Assembly (NCBI GenBank): GCA_031472005.1
Contig: PZJY01000012.1
Coordinates: 372,001 to 436,000 of the forward strand
Direction of reading: 5' to 3'
Origin: Tetracladium setigerum
Taxonomy: Eukaryota; Ascomycota; Leotiomycetes; Helotiales
DNA length: 64,000 nt
The notes under the pieces were generated by a model that searched no databases, was not told the origin of the DNA, and saw only the letters and a program-made list of their open reading frames with translations. This document shows, piece by piece, positions 35,533 to 47,346 of the stretch. The position numbers were made by a program, and so were the translations under genes. The stretch's first letter is position 1, and the number at the start of each line of letters is the position of its first letter.

Positions 35533-36192
35533 GTTGGCTGTATTTCCGGTACTGGAAGAACTCATTCGCTGTGTGCAGAAGGAACCGAAATGCAAAATTG
35601 TAAAGGCTGAAGTAGAGCACTCAATAAAAGGCTGTTAACAAGATCTCATACAAAAAGACAATATAAGAACTCAGTAGCGAAAGGGTTCAGGAAGGTGAGA
35701 TCGCACGAGGCCCACTCTACAGTCCATGTCCATCGGCCTTGATTCCGTTTGTCCACAACCGCGGCCATAGTACATGGCCCATTCACATCGATATCCGATT
35801 TGTAACGTGTTTGACTGTCTCAGCCAAAACACTTGTTATCACAAGTGTCTAATATCGGTCTCGGCCCCGATGGCCGTAGCCTGCCTTGCAAACACCATTT
35901 TCCCTTCTCAACTCTACATGATTGCCAAACTCCGGGGGCACAGGCATATCAGTTTATTTTGGTCCCCTAATTCATCTCCTCATTGCACATGGGCACGGCA
36001 GGAAACAAGACTCTGGGGCTCCAAACCCCAGTCTTGGCTCTCCATCTTCTCCACAAGACTTCACATCTAGAGATATAAAGACCCCAGACTCTCCCGCTAT
36101 ATCTGGTTGTCTCATCTTGTATTATCAGCCAATTCCACTGAATTGTTCATACTTCCTCATCTCATAGTTGTCTACATCACAAAGTCGCCGTC
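35533..36192. promoter_or_regulatory. Divergent promoter, Dabb (-) / MFS transporter (+)
   Basis: 660 bp. A tatataaag-like element lies at about 36073-36080 before the transporter ATG. The CGG-containing stretch near 35850-35870 (ctcggccccgatggccgtag) is a possible regulator site. Confidence 0.4.
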
Positions 36193-37926
36193 ATGTCGGA
36201 CACCAACACCAATGTTGCCACCCAAAAGGTGGCTTCAGACGTAGTAGAAATCGAAGACTCCAAGGTCGATATGAATCCTGACACCAATCGTCTTGCTCTG
36301 GCGCAGATGATGGGCTCAGAGGAGTTCAAACTCGCCGAGAAGAAACTCAAGCGAAAGCTCGATATTCGCCTTCTGGCGGTCATGTGGCTCATTTTTGTCC
36401 TCAATTACCTTGACAGGGTATGCGTACCACCTTATACTCCTCTATAAGTGCCCTTAACATCGACATGTACTGAAGTTCAGAATAGAACAACATCGCAGCT
36501 GCAAAGGTCGCCGGCATTTCCAAGACGCTGCATATGTCATCAACCCAATATGCTACGGCAGTGGCACTTTTGTTTGTCGGTTACGTCTTGATGCAGATTC
36601 CATCCAACATCTTCCTTTCACAGATTCGACCATCGCTTTATATTCCTACCGTCATGGCTATCTGGGGCATAATCTCAGCCTGTGCCGGCGTTGTCACAAA
36701 CCCAGCTGGCCTCTACGCCGCCCGATTCTTCTTGGGCTTCGTGGAAGCTGCGTTTTATCGTAAGTGACTCCTCACTCATGACAGCTCGTCCAAGGAAATA
36801 TAGCTAATGGTGGCGATCAGCTGGTGCTCTGTTTTTGATTTCTTCGTGGTACAAGCGATCCGAAATGGGGGTACGAAGCGCCATCCTCTTCTCGGCCACC
36901 CAATTGGGAAGTGCTTTCTCTGGTCTCATAGGAGCTGGTATTCAGGCTGGTCTCAACGGCGCTCGTGGCAAACCTTCATGGCGATGGATGTTCATCATCG
37001 AAGGTTCCATCACCGTCTTTGTTGCATTGTGTGCCTATATGGCATTGCCAGACTGGCCATCCACCACCAGATGGCTCACACCAACCGAGCGTGCTGTTGC
37101 AGAATGGCGACTTATCGAAGATGCGGGCCAGGTTGACGAAGACGAGGCTCACTGGGCCACCGGCTTCAAGCTCGCGTTTAAGGACTATCGTCTCTATATT
37201 TTTGCGTTCATCTTTTTCTGCATCCAGGTTGCCAGTGCCACATCCAACTTCTTCCCAACGGTTGTTGGCACTCTAGGCTTCAACAGGGTCGACACACTTC
37301 TTCTGACCGTCCCGCCATACTTTGTCGCCATGTGCATCTCGATTTTCAACAACTGGTCCGCCGATAGACGCCAAAATTCTTCTTTCCACGTCATGTGGCC
37401 TCTGTGCTTTGCCATTGTCGGCTTCGTTGTTGCTGCTGCTAGTCTGAACACTGGTGCTCGCTACTTCGCCATGGTTCTCATGATTGCAGGTGGTCATGGC
37501 TCTAACGCCGTCCTCCTTGCCTGGACACAAAAGACCCTTCTTCGACCTCGTGTCAAGCGTGCGTCGGCTGTCGCTTTTGTTAACGCCTTCGGAAACATCT
37601 CACAGGTAAGCCGAACCCTTTGCACTGCACCACCCTCACTCTCCAATATATGCTGATTTCCCTCACAGGTCTGGACTAGCTATTTATATAATGATAATAC
37701 CGCGCCCCGTTATGCGCTCGCCATGTCTGTAAATTCGGCTTTTGCGCTCTTAGCCATCGCCGGTGCGCTGGTCATGCGTCTGATCCTACAGTGCGCCAAC
37801 AAGAAGCTCGATGCGGGCGGAGCTGGAGTCGCGGAAGTCATGAAGGGCGAGTCCCAGGCGGCTATCGCTGGTGTGACTGAGGATGAGAGAATCCTGAGAA
37901 AGGAGGGCTTCCGTTACATCTTGTAA
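36193..37926 (+). CDS. MFS transporter, anion:cation symporter (Dal5/allantoate permease) family
   Basis: Exons 36193-36417, 36486-36759, 36821-37605 and 37669-37926; 513 residues, 12 predicted helices. ACS-family signs: LDIRLLAVMWLIFVLNYLDRNNIAAAKVAG in helix 1, LLFVGYVLMQIPSNIFLS, GLYAARFFLGFVEAAFYPG, WRWMFIIEGSITV and GGHGSNAVLLAWTQ in the second half. Fungal members import carboxylates and related anions (allantoate, nicotinate, pantothenate, tartrate and others) with protons. This fits uptake of an acidic substrate for the cluster, of which it is the outermost gene. Confidence 0.92.
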
Positions 37927-39165
37927 ATAGTCTTGGGATTACGCGCAAGACCAGACTCCTGTATACTTGGTCGTCGGTGTCAAGGCTGTGATGGTTCTGT
38001 ACAATTGAGTGGAAGCAGTAGAAGGCTAGGTGAATTACACTAGAGCATAGTGTAACAGTTGGTAATAACCTCGCTAGCTGTTACTATTGGTTAGGTTTAA
38101 GGTGGGATAGGTAGTCATAAATATGGGTAGGGTATTACTGGTATATAAAAGAGTATATAATTTGAATTGAGCACTAAGCTCTTTGTTTCTAAGATAATTA
38201 ATTACGTTTATCTTTGTCTTCAGTGGTGTTAAAGGGCACTGTAGCCCTGACGTCAAAATATTCATAAAATTGCACTAGATTTGAAAGACAAGTGAAAATT
38301 GGCCAATCTGAACATATATTGGCTAGTTTGCAATATTGACGAAATGACTGTAACACTTTCAGAATTTTCCCAGAAGGTCAAACTAAATGCTGGACCACAA
38401 TGTCACCCGTTCTTGAATCTGAGAAAATGATCGGAACAAAGAACATGAAGCGCTTGTAAGAGAAATACCACTACAGAAGAGAGACTGTGTTAATAAGCAT
38501 GCAGCCCAGAGATAGACTGCATGGACTTTTTTTTACCCTTATTGATACGTTTGTCTTGAAAGCGCAAGTCGTGGGGTAAACGTTTCCTAGAAGTGTGAAC
38601 CCCGCATTCTCAATGCGAGAACCCGCTAACGGGCCGTTGAGAGGAAGAGGAAAGGCTTATGTTGACATGATCTCGGCTGGAAGTAGTGTGGACATTTTGG
38701 GAGTTGGTTTGTTTCGAGCGTGTCATTTATTGACGTATGAGTTGTTGACATCCTAGGGGCGTGAAAAAGTCAATAACCATGCAACCAACAACCAACTTTT
38801 ACTTTTAATGGAAGGGCAGTACGAGTACGATATGCGGCAGCTTCTACTCATATGTCGATGCAGGAAGGTACAGCAATACCGCCGGCGAGGGGAACTGTCT
38901 TGAACTTACTGTTGTTGAGATCTTACGTAGATCTGTTCGATCGTCCTTGACAAAGGGTGGGATGCTTCAATTGATTAGATAACATGCAGGAACCTGCAAC
39001 CATCAGGCATTCAGATCCTAGAGCTGAGTTTTGTCGATGGATGTTCTTTTGATTGACCTTTTTTGATCGAGAGCTGAGCATAAGTTGATGGGTGACCGTC
39101 GCCAACTTCTTAGTTGAGTCTGAGCGGATTGCCCGGCTCGAGTGCAAAGATATTCGAAGTTGGAG
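37927..39165. other. Intergenic, AT-rich and repeat-like
   Basis: No gene seen. Sequence is AT-rich with many stops on both strands and leads into the transposase relic. Confidence 0.5.
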
Positions 39166-39970
39166 TACGCATAATGCTATCTAGGGGTAGGGAATGTGGT
39201 CCAGTTGCTTCGATGCGTGCTAGCTGGCCAGATAATCATAGGTTTGAGATACCTACCATCGGCACTAATACACTCGGTTGCAGTCACCGTTGTTCGTATG
39301 ACACGCGCACCTCTGTAGTTTCGCCGGTCATCCTTAGCTACGAGGACTTTGACAGAGCCTGTCATAGATAGCATCACTCCAGTCTCGTCCATATTATAAA
39401 CGTTCTCTGCCCGAACAGCAGAATCTTTCAATATCTCTCCAATTACCTCAAACCAGTGTGTGACTGTTGGTTACACTAACGTAACGCTCAATTCACGTGA
39501 AAGGAGACAGCACTGTTACGTCCAAATAGGTGTACTATTTACGTAGTTGTGATGTCTGAGGAGCCAGGTCCAGGGAAGCTGGAACCTGCTCTACTATGTA
39601 CGGCTAGCTAGTGCGATTCACCTGGTCACGTGCTACTGTGCCACTATTGTGATTCACCTGTAAACGCGGTACGCGTATTACCAACAGTGACCTTATCATA
39701 TATGTTTTTCTCGTGACGATTCCAGTCCAACGCGCTGAGTCTTCTCGCTTGGAGTTCTGGATGCCGGTTCTCAAGAGCCTTCGCCCAGTTCTTCTCTGGA
39801 GGCTTGAGTGGTCTGTCCGCCTTAGGTCGCTCGCGGGTGACACTGAAAGCTAAGCTATCGAAGGGATAAACTTCATTCGTATTGGCTGTCCAAGAACGGA
39901 AATTTGTCGCACAAACTTAACAACGACATCCTCCTCCCACGGTGTGAGGTACTGTTGGCTTTGGGCCTTT
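39166..39970 (-). mobile_element. Degraded Fot1/pogo-type (Tc1-mariner superfamily) transposase relic
   Basis: Minus-strand pieces read QQYLTPWEEDVVVKFV and LGQPIRMKFIPSIA (helix-turn-helix start), PPEKNWAKALENRHPELQAR and NIYDKVTHWFEVI (DNA-binding part), then ENVYNMDETGVM with the first catalytic Asp of the DDE domain, VRTTVTATECISADG-like sequence (IRTTVTATECISADGRYLKP) and TFPTPR followed by a stop. Stops and frame changes interrupt it, and homology ends near 39166, before the second and third catalytic residues. Where relatives have PGWHYA this copy has PR-stop-HYA; the two G-to-A changes (GGA to AGA, TGG to TAG) are as expected from repeat-induced point mutation. A 223-bp insertion splits it. 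Confidence 0.85.
39465..39687. mobile_element. MITE-like 223-bp nested insertion with TIRs and TGA target duplication
   Basis: The element starts CTGTTGGTTACAC and ends in the inverted GTATTACCAACAG, giving 13-bp imperfect TIRs with 2 mismatches. It is flanked by TGA on both sides (39462-39464 and 39688-39690). Removing it with one TGA copy restores the transposase codons for KVTHWFEVI exactly. It has no coding capacity. An internal motif GATTCACCTG is repeated at 39615 and 39651. A 3-bp duplication fits PIF/Harbinger-type non-autonomous elements; the family is not proven. Confidence 0.8.
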
Positions 39971-40288
39971 TATTCTATCGAGCGTCGTCTGCGAGCACGA
40001 TGATGGAGGGTAGAGCGAGGGACATTACCATGATCTGCAAGGGCACGGTATAAATTCGGTACGCCAGGAGGAACGCCTTGCACCACTACCTGACTGGCTT
40101 TGTCCATATTAGCTTATCGTGGTGTGGTGTTGTCGAGGAGAAGAGTGGCCGCCGCTCCAGCCATCACCGCAAACGCTGCACCGAATGCGAACTGGTTAGA
40201 TATAATCAGCAAACCCGATAATGCGAATTTAGAGTTGGGTGTCTACCGCCAAAATGCTGATGTAACAGTACTGATGTTTACTGTATAG

Positions 40289-41895
40289 GCATTGTTGCAG
40301 TCCACGGCATGAATGTGTTTGGATCTGATCGCCATTCCGAGAATACTTGGATAGAGCCAGCGTCGAAAACACACTGGCTGAGAGATTCTTTTACCGAAAG
40401 CCCTCCCGAGTTCTAGGATACTAGCATTCAAGTACAACGCAAATATTGTATTTGAGAAATCTGCTGCCGGTGTGCAAGAGCAGGCCAACAATCTGCTGCA
40501 TTCACTCCATGCAGTGAGGGAGGTTAGTCGAAGATAAATCAAATCGATATCTTTGTTACGGAATCGATCAACCAAAGACTTATTTGGAGAATAGGGTCCA
40601 CAGCAGACGATTCGACCTCTTATCTTCATTGCGCATAGCATGGGCGGAATTGTGGTGAAAGAAGCCTTGGCAATTGCTTACCACGAAAGTAAACTCTACT
40701 CAGAGCTTCGCGTGTTCACTTATGGCATAGTTTTCTTTGCAGTGCCTCATAAGGGCTCCGCGCATGTTACGTGGGGGAGGACAGCTGCGCGAATCGCGGA
40801 GCTATTTACTGGAAAGTCTAATGAGAGCTTCCTTGGGAGCGTTGAGCAGCACGCCAAGTATAATAGAGAGCTCAGCGAAAGATTCGAACCTTTGCTTGGG
40901 GAGTACAAGTTCTGTAGCATCTGTGAGACGTGCCCGGAAAGAATTGGCGCTGTTGAGTTTGGACTTGTAAGTTCTGGTGTGGTCAAAATTCAGCTTAGTT
41001 CTAATGCTGCAGAAAAGATTGTTGAAAAGGGCTCCGCTGTCCTAGATCTGGACGACTCGAAAGAAGAAAAGTTATATCCTAACCGTACCCATCGATCTAT
41101 TTGCAAATTTTCTAGCAGCTTGGATCCGAATGGCAACAGATTTCCCATATTCTAGTTCGCGCAGCTGCTGATGCCGTTGATTATACCGGTTATACTCCAA
41201 TAATAAACGTACGCCAAAGTGCTTGGAACGTCGTTAGATGTATGTTTTTAAGAGTTGTTATTATCATTACACACTAATTAAATACATTCCCAGACAGTGC
41301 CACAGGTTCATACTCCGGTCAACAAGCCGCCAGCAACGCACTCGATGCCACTAACGCCGTGAATTTGCTCTTTAACCAGCCCACGGAAGAAGAAGAAGCG
41401 ATCAAAAATGAAGGTGTAAAAGCCATTTCTTGGATCTGGCCCATCCTTGTTTGGCTGAGCTTCGTACAAAACGTTCTTCTCTTTTCCAGGATTCGCATTG
41501 AATTCGGGTCGGTCGCAGTCACGATCAGGTCCGGTGCAGAAAATGTCCGGCAGTCTCAGGAACGACTTATTGATGTCCATGAACTAGCCATTGAAAGGCT
41601 TGACTCCCAGAGAGCTTCTGTTCTAGAAACTATCGTCGCACTTCGGCCTCCTGGCGTCGAACTTGCTCAGCAGCTCATTCGAATTATCAGGGAAATGGAG
41701 CGGCGACGCCGTCTGATACCTTTGGAAAAGGAGAGATTAGAAAGAATCAAAGAAGGCCAAAGAGATGCGCGAGGCTTGGATGATCGGCAAGTCTGGGAGT
41801 TGGTCGGCAGGAGGGTACAACAAGAACGAGAGAGGCAGGCGGCTGAGCCGGGTGAGGATGCAGAGATATGGCCTTGTGGTTGTGTTATACAGTGA
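40289..41895 (+). pseudogene. SesB-like alpha/beta-hydrolase gene with C-terminal coiled region, frame broken
   Basis: Pieces in three frames form one protein: IVAVHGMNVFG and SENTWIEPASKTHWL (from 40291), RILAFKYNANIVFEKSAAGVQ (40415-40522), then, across an intron 40523-40594 (gttagt...gaatag), RPLIFIAHSMGGIVVKEAL with the nucleophile Ser of the GxSxG-type site, and ITYGIVFFAVPHKGS-like sequence (FTYGIVFFAVPHKGS). A one-base slip near 41123-41129 links LDP to EWQQISHILVRAAADAV. After an intron at 41240-41293 comes a C-terminal part with a hydrophobic helix and long charged helices, ending WPCGCVIQ. SesB-type hydrolases are usually linked with NLR-like or allorecognition proteins; none is seen here. 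Frame slips near 40405-40416 and 41123-41129 could be sequence errors, so the gene may be intact. The 5' end, possibly with an exon at 40100-40261, is unresolved. Confidence 0.65.
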
Positions 41896-43755
41896 CTCAG
41901 AGGGATAGGGCCTAGGTAGCTTAGGGCGTTTTTGATTTATCTATACTATTTATTTATGAATTCAGACTCGGTTCCAAGTTTCTGTACAGTAGGTAGTTAT
42001 ATTATTGTATTCTCCCGCCCGCCTAAAATACCATCAACTCTTGACAAACAACCTAACAACCCAATGTAAACAAACCAAAGCTTTCGATTTCATCCAAAAG
42101 ATCCAACATTTACCAGTGATTAAATTTCTCTCATACCCAAAATTAGAACCCTATATCACCATAACCACCCAACCACCAAATTCAACTTACCACTCTTTCA
42201 CCCACATCATACGAGGATAATCGACCAGAGGACAGTAGAGTACAGTTACAGCAACGCCTCCTCTCCCTCTCCTCTCACCCGCCTATTCTACACCGAGATT
42301 ATTTATTTTCGAATAATCGCAGTATTTTCACTCAATCACCCACTCACCAACCCACTTTAAAGCAACAAAACAACTCCCACCGCTCACAAAAACAGACAGA
42401 CCAACAACAACAAAGCCGGAAGGAAAGTATGACAGACAGTGCCTTCGTAGCGACAGCGGATAATTACAGTAGGGATTTTATTTCTGGATTTTTTTTTTTG
42501 ACGTAAGTGTGTGTGTGTGTGTGTGTTTCTGAATGCTGAAATGGCATAAATCCAGCTAGCTATTCATGTTCCATCTTTTTGGGCATGACATCTCAGGACC
42601 TTTCTCATGCTTGGAATGAATGAATGGATCGATCGACCGATCGATCGATTTTTAATGCTTTTTCTCACTGCTGGTTTAGGATCCTGGGAAATTGCATTAT
42701 TCGGAGGGTATTAATCAAGTTTGTTGGTACAGTACAGTACAGTACGGTATTGTAAGTCCGTACAGTGTACACGTGGTGGCAATACATGACTACAATTGAG
42801 AGATCAATAAATTCTCAAATCTCATCTCATTCACACGTTCCCCAAATCATCGGCCCGATCGGCAGGCCAAAGAGCCCACAAGAAGCACAGCGGGCTAGAC
42901 CCTCCAAAGAACTAGTCAGGGCCTGGTTTCACATTGACAGTACGATGGACAAGGATGTCAGCGATCATGCGTGTGCGTGGGATCCACGCTCCAACGAAAG
43001 TTCTGTTAATTTCCCGTTTTTAAGATTGCGAAGGAGGGAGGGGGGAAGCAAACACGGGAAGTTCTTCTTTTTCTGTTTCGGTCTTTTCTTTTTCTGTGGG
43101 TGCGGGGAAAAGAGAAGGTGGTGCTATGGAAGGGAAATGAGGTATGTGGAAAGTCAATTTGAGAGAGCACGGTTTTTAGATAGGCGAACGGACTGCTGTT
43201 GTTTGTTGTTTTTAATATTTTCAGAATGGATTTTTGTTTCTTATTTTAATTTTGAAAAATATCCTCATGATTTGCGAAAGAAACTATGTGCTGCTTAGAC
43301 TTCCAACAAAAACCCAAGCGCTCACCACAGTTCCAAACCACACAGGATAGTTTGCTGCTAAAAGATGGCTCTTTTCTTTTCCAAAGCAAAAAGTCCAAAA
43401 TAAAAATCCATCCCTCAAAGGATTAAATTACATTTGTCCAAACCAGACAACATCCCCGCGCCACGCCATCCAAATGTGTGGTGCGTTATGAGAACGTCGC
43501 TCTAAAAACATCGCAATGCAATGCACCGTTTTATCATGACTGATTGATGAGAGAATAAAGACTTAAAGGAGACCCAAATGGTTGTGGAAAAAAAGAATAT
43601 TTTGTCGTGAAAGCCATATAAATAGAATTGAATTCGTTCGCTAAAAACAGGCAACACACACACATATACACATCAACCCCGTTTGTTCCCCCCTAACTGC
43701 TCATTTTAAAGATGAGAGTTAGGAGGCAGGTGATGGGAAATGCATATGGAGGAAT
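41896..43755. other. Gene-poor stretch with simple repeats
   Basis: 1.9 kb. (GT)n at about 42507-42526, a gatc-rich run near 42628-42650 and acagt repeats near 42730-42745. The 177-codon open frame at 42765-43298 is Phe/Cys/Arg-rich with no family signal and is likely chance. The right part is the 3' flank of the GPI-protein gene. Confidence 0.5.
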
Positions 43756-44373
43756 TTATGCGAAGAGGAAGGCGGCGAGACCGAGACCGGCAACGTAGAT
43801 GGATCCGGAGAGGTGGCTGGCAGCACCGGTGAAGGTTGGGCGTGGTGCACCAGTTCCGGAGGCAGCTCCAGTTGGCGAAGCGACACCAGTTGGCTTAACG
43901 GTGGAAACTGGGACCTTGGTGGTGGTTGGCTGGACGGTGACGGTGGAGTAGATGACAGTTGGGACGCCTATGGGGATTTGTTAGTATGTTGGTTGGCATT
44001 GGAATTTGGGGAGAGAAGACATACAGGTAGAGATGGTGATGACGCTCAAGACTGGCTTGCTGGTTGGGACAATTGGCTGGGCGACAGAGGTGGAGGATGG
44101 GTAGGTTGGGATGATGGTGGTGTTGTGGTAGACAGCTGGGACGGAGGTGGTGGTGAGGTAGCTGGTGGTGGAGGTGACGGTTGATCGGGCTGGGCAGTCG
44201 GTGACAGTTCTATGAGAGTTGTTAGCTAATTGTTCCAGATATTCCTTTCGACTTCTTTATGGGAGTACTAACGGTGCGCAAGAGGTGATGGTGACAACGT
44301 CAGTGACATAGAGGGTAGATCCGGCAGAGACGACAGTGGCCATCAAGGCGGCGGCGATCATGGAGAATTGCAT
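43756..44373 (-). CDS. Small secreted Ser/Thr-rich GPI-anchored cell-surface protein
   Basis: Exons 44373-44273, 44209-44025 and 43967-43756; 165 residues. The ATG at 44373 starts a signal peptide (MQFSMIAAALMATVVSAG); an in-frame upstream extension is 5' UTR. The mature part TLYVTDVVTITSCAPTVTDCP has a short Cys-containing head, then a Thr/Ser/Pro/Val-rich stalk (TTTSVPAVYHNTTII, STVTVQPTTTKVPVSTVKPT). The C-terminus GAASHLSG..IYVAGLGLAAFLFA is a typical GPI-attachment signal. The layout resembles clock-controlled ccg-6-like wall proteins. It is probably a cell-wall or spore-surface protein. Confidence 0.88.
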
Positions 44374-47346
44374 TTTGAAGGTTTGGGGGTGGGGGTTTTT
44401 GAATTGGGAGGTGGTAGAAAGTGGTGAGGGAGTTCGTAAGTTGCTGAAGAGCGGTAGAATTAGATAGCTGGTTTTCTTAAAAGAATGGACGACCGAAGTC
44501 AAGTGTGCAGAAAGTCTGGATTGTGAGTGAAGGCTTTGGGCTGGAGAGAAGAAGAAGAGCAACAGAGAAACCGGACAGTGAAGGCATATAAGTGTTTGGG
44601 GAGATTAAACATCGCTTAATCCTTGTGCCTTCATTTAGCCAGTCAGCACTTTTAATAACGCGATCACCGCTCCTCTCGACCAGGGGGCTCCATCCAAACG
44701 GCGGCAAAAGATGCAGCAATGCTCCAAAGGAAGCACACGATTTGCAGGGAGAGGGAAACAACCTCCCAGAGCAAGTCTAGCGCCAGGAACACTCGTCCAT
44801 TTGCCGAAGGTGGGAGCAAAAGCAACATCCACCAACCACAGCGGCGACACCACGCCTGGCCCTCATAATTGGCTTTGCAAGGTTGGGAATTTGGGTGTGT
44901 TTTTCTTCTTAATCTGTGATCCCGGGAAATTATGGGATGAAGCTGGTCCCGCCAGCGCTTGCTTGGGTTGTCGTTGGCACTGTGGACGGCCATGACACTA
45001 ATGCAGGAACAAAATAGGGGTTCGACCACTCCTCGTTGGCCGTTCCCCCTGAGCAACCAGCCGTGACCCATGCCCAAAGGGTCGCCAAGGGAGAATATGT
45101 GGCGATCTTCCTGGAGAAGCATGCTGTGTTGGTTCACGCAAGAGATCCGAGTAAAGATGTTGGTGGTCTGGAACCTGAGTGCACATTGCACAAGTGCTTG
45201 GAATCTTGGAATTCGAGGTCATTTGCTGGCAGCCAACACAGAGTTGCGCTGGACAGGCAGGCCAACACAGCGTTGGGTGTGTACGTGGTAAACAAAATAT
45301 CCAGCAGCTCACAATCAATTGGGAGCCCCCAATCTACTACTGGCCGTCCAATTTGCAAGTGCTAATCTCGTCCCAAGTCATCTGTAGATCCCATTTCGAC
45401 AAGAGTATTGGCGAACGGGAGGCCTCCATTTATTTTGTCTCACCATCTAAAATCCCGGAGATGAACCGCTCTCTCTTTCGATTACCATGCAAATTCATCT
45501 TGGGAGGAAGATTGCAAACTTCAAACTTCCTGGAGTGTTCGACTCGTTTAATAAACTCTTTTAAACGAGCAATTCCACAACCTTCATGCTCATATTGTTA
45601 TTCTGACATGATGCAACGTTGAGCAAGCATCGCTGCGCTGTCGCCGTCACCGCTGTTGTGTGTAGCTTTTTCCGAGACTCCCGTTCGGGCGTGTCATCAT
45701 TCATCAATGTTGCAGATGCTTCCGAAACAACGTTTGGTGGGCTTGCTTCTTCCTCTGCCATTTCTTTGAACACGAGGCGTGTGGAGAGATTGTCCAATAC
45801 TCCGTCCGCCATGTGTGCTTGACTATAATAGTAGGTGCCCCGTGGCGGCTGGTTTCCATCTAAAATTGGGAAGGTCTCTTCTTCTTCTGGTGGGGGGATC
45901 GGTGATCACTGAGCAGAGAAGCGTGGTGTTCAGTGTTTCTGACCTCAAAGAAGATGGATCTGCAGAGAAAAGCGTGGGATTCCATCCGTTTGTAACTTCA
46001 AGTCCTCGTGTTTGTGATGGGCTCTGTTGAAATAGGAGAGAGGAAGGGGTAGCCCTTAATGAACACCCAAACTAGTGCTACCTTCTCTCCGCTGGTTCTA
46101 ATTTTGCTGGTGTAGCATGAGCGAGAACCATCTTTCGAAGTTGACAGAAGGTAGAGAAGTTCTTGTGAAAGGCATCAGGGAAACAACAAGTGTCCATTGA
46201 ATTATTGGCATCGCAGACATTGAGGACTCCACAGATGGCAACTACAGTACTCGCCTGTCGCATAGCACTTCTTATTGCAATTAAGTATCGATTATTTTGG
46301 AGACGACGATTCTTTCGAAGTTTCCGAACATCCTCCGCCGGATGTTGGTTCCTCGATGAAGATCACACAGTCCCCTTCTTCTGCTCTTCGACCTCCGCTT
46401 CAAATTTAGAGATAGGGAAGCCTCAGTGTGCCGAAAGCATCCTGATATCTTCATCTGCATAGGCCTTTCTTACCTTACTTACACTGCTCTGAGTTCTCGC
46501 TTTCCTATCCTCCTGGATTCGTCATCCCATCTTTGTCGATCCTTTACGCCAGAGGCATACTATTTTTAAGCAAGTTCTCCTCTAGAAAAAGAATGCAATT
46601 GACGTTGAAATACAGACCTGCCTCAACTTTCTACATCCGCTGAGACTTCTCAATCTAAGAATACGACTACTCGTACTTGTCGTGATCATATTCTCCGAAG
46701 GAAGCCGCATGGAAACAGGAACACAAGGAACAGGAAACATCCAAGTGAGACCTAGTACTGTAGTGAGACCAAGGCCTTGGAAGAAGCTTGACTGCCAGCC
46801 TCCAAACCAAAAAGGTGAAAAGAAATGCCCAACCCGATCAAGACAAAACAAATACGAGAGATACGAGTATGCGACGTACAGGAAAACAAAATCTACAATC
46901 ACTCACTCCATCAATCAAACAATCAACCGGCTTTTGCCGTCACACATCCCAAGGGCAATCAAGATCCCAAGACTCCCATGGCAGTGGGTAGAGCTGACGT
47001 AACTGATGGGCTTTGCCCAAACCGCCGTTGCAATTGGCTAGCCTCACATTCACAGACACCACTGCGTATCATCGGTCCAGGATGCTTTGTCGTCAATGGG
47101 AATGGCCGACGAGCCTTTCTCAAAACAGATCTGGAGATGTTGGATGACACAGGAAGATTCGGTCCGTGAACTTCCTCACGTACGTGAAATGCTTCATTCC
47201 CTTACCGGAGAGAACTAATACTTTGCCCCGCAGATGATTCCCGCAGCTTCCGGTCAATAAGAAGTACCGCAGAACCCATTCAGCCTCGAACAAACTTCGC
47301 AGAATAACACTCTCCACGCATTGGTTCCGCGATAACAACATTCAAG
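44374..47346. other. Long intergenic region, 3 kb
   Basis: I find no convincing gene. Open frames on both strands overlap one another, lack spliceable continuations and show no domain. It may hold regulatory sequence for the surface protein gene or noncoding RNA, which I cannot demonstrate. Confidence 0.45.

Noticed and set aside
37927..39165. Transposon terminal repeats flanking the Fot1 relic
   Set aside because: I searched by eye for matching inverted ends and TA duplications around the relic and found none convincing; the copy seems truncated.
42765..43298. 177-codon plus-strand open frame
   Set aside because: Composition driven by T-rich and G-rich runs (Phe/Cys/Arg stretches); no family signal, in a repeat-rich region.
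44664..45365. Overlapping open frames on both strands in the 3-kb intergenic region
   Set aside because: Several mutually overlapping frames with no domain or intron pattern; no basis to prefer any.
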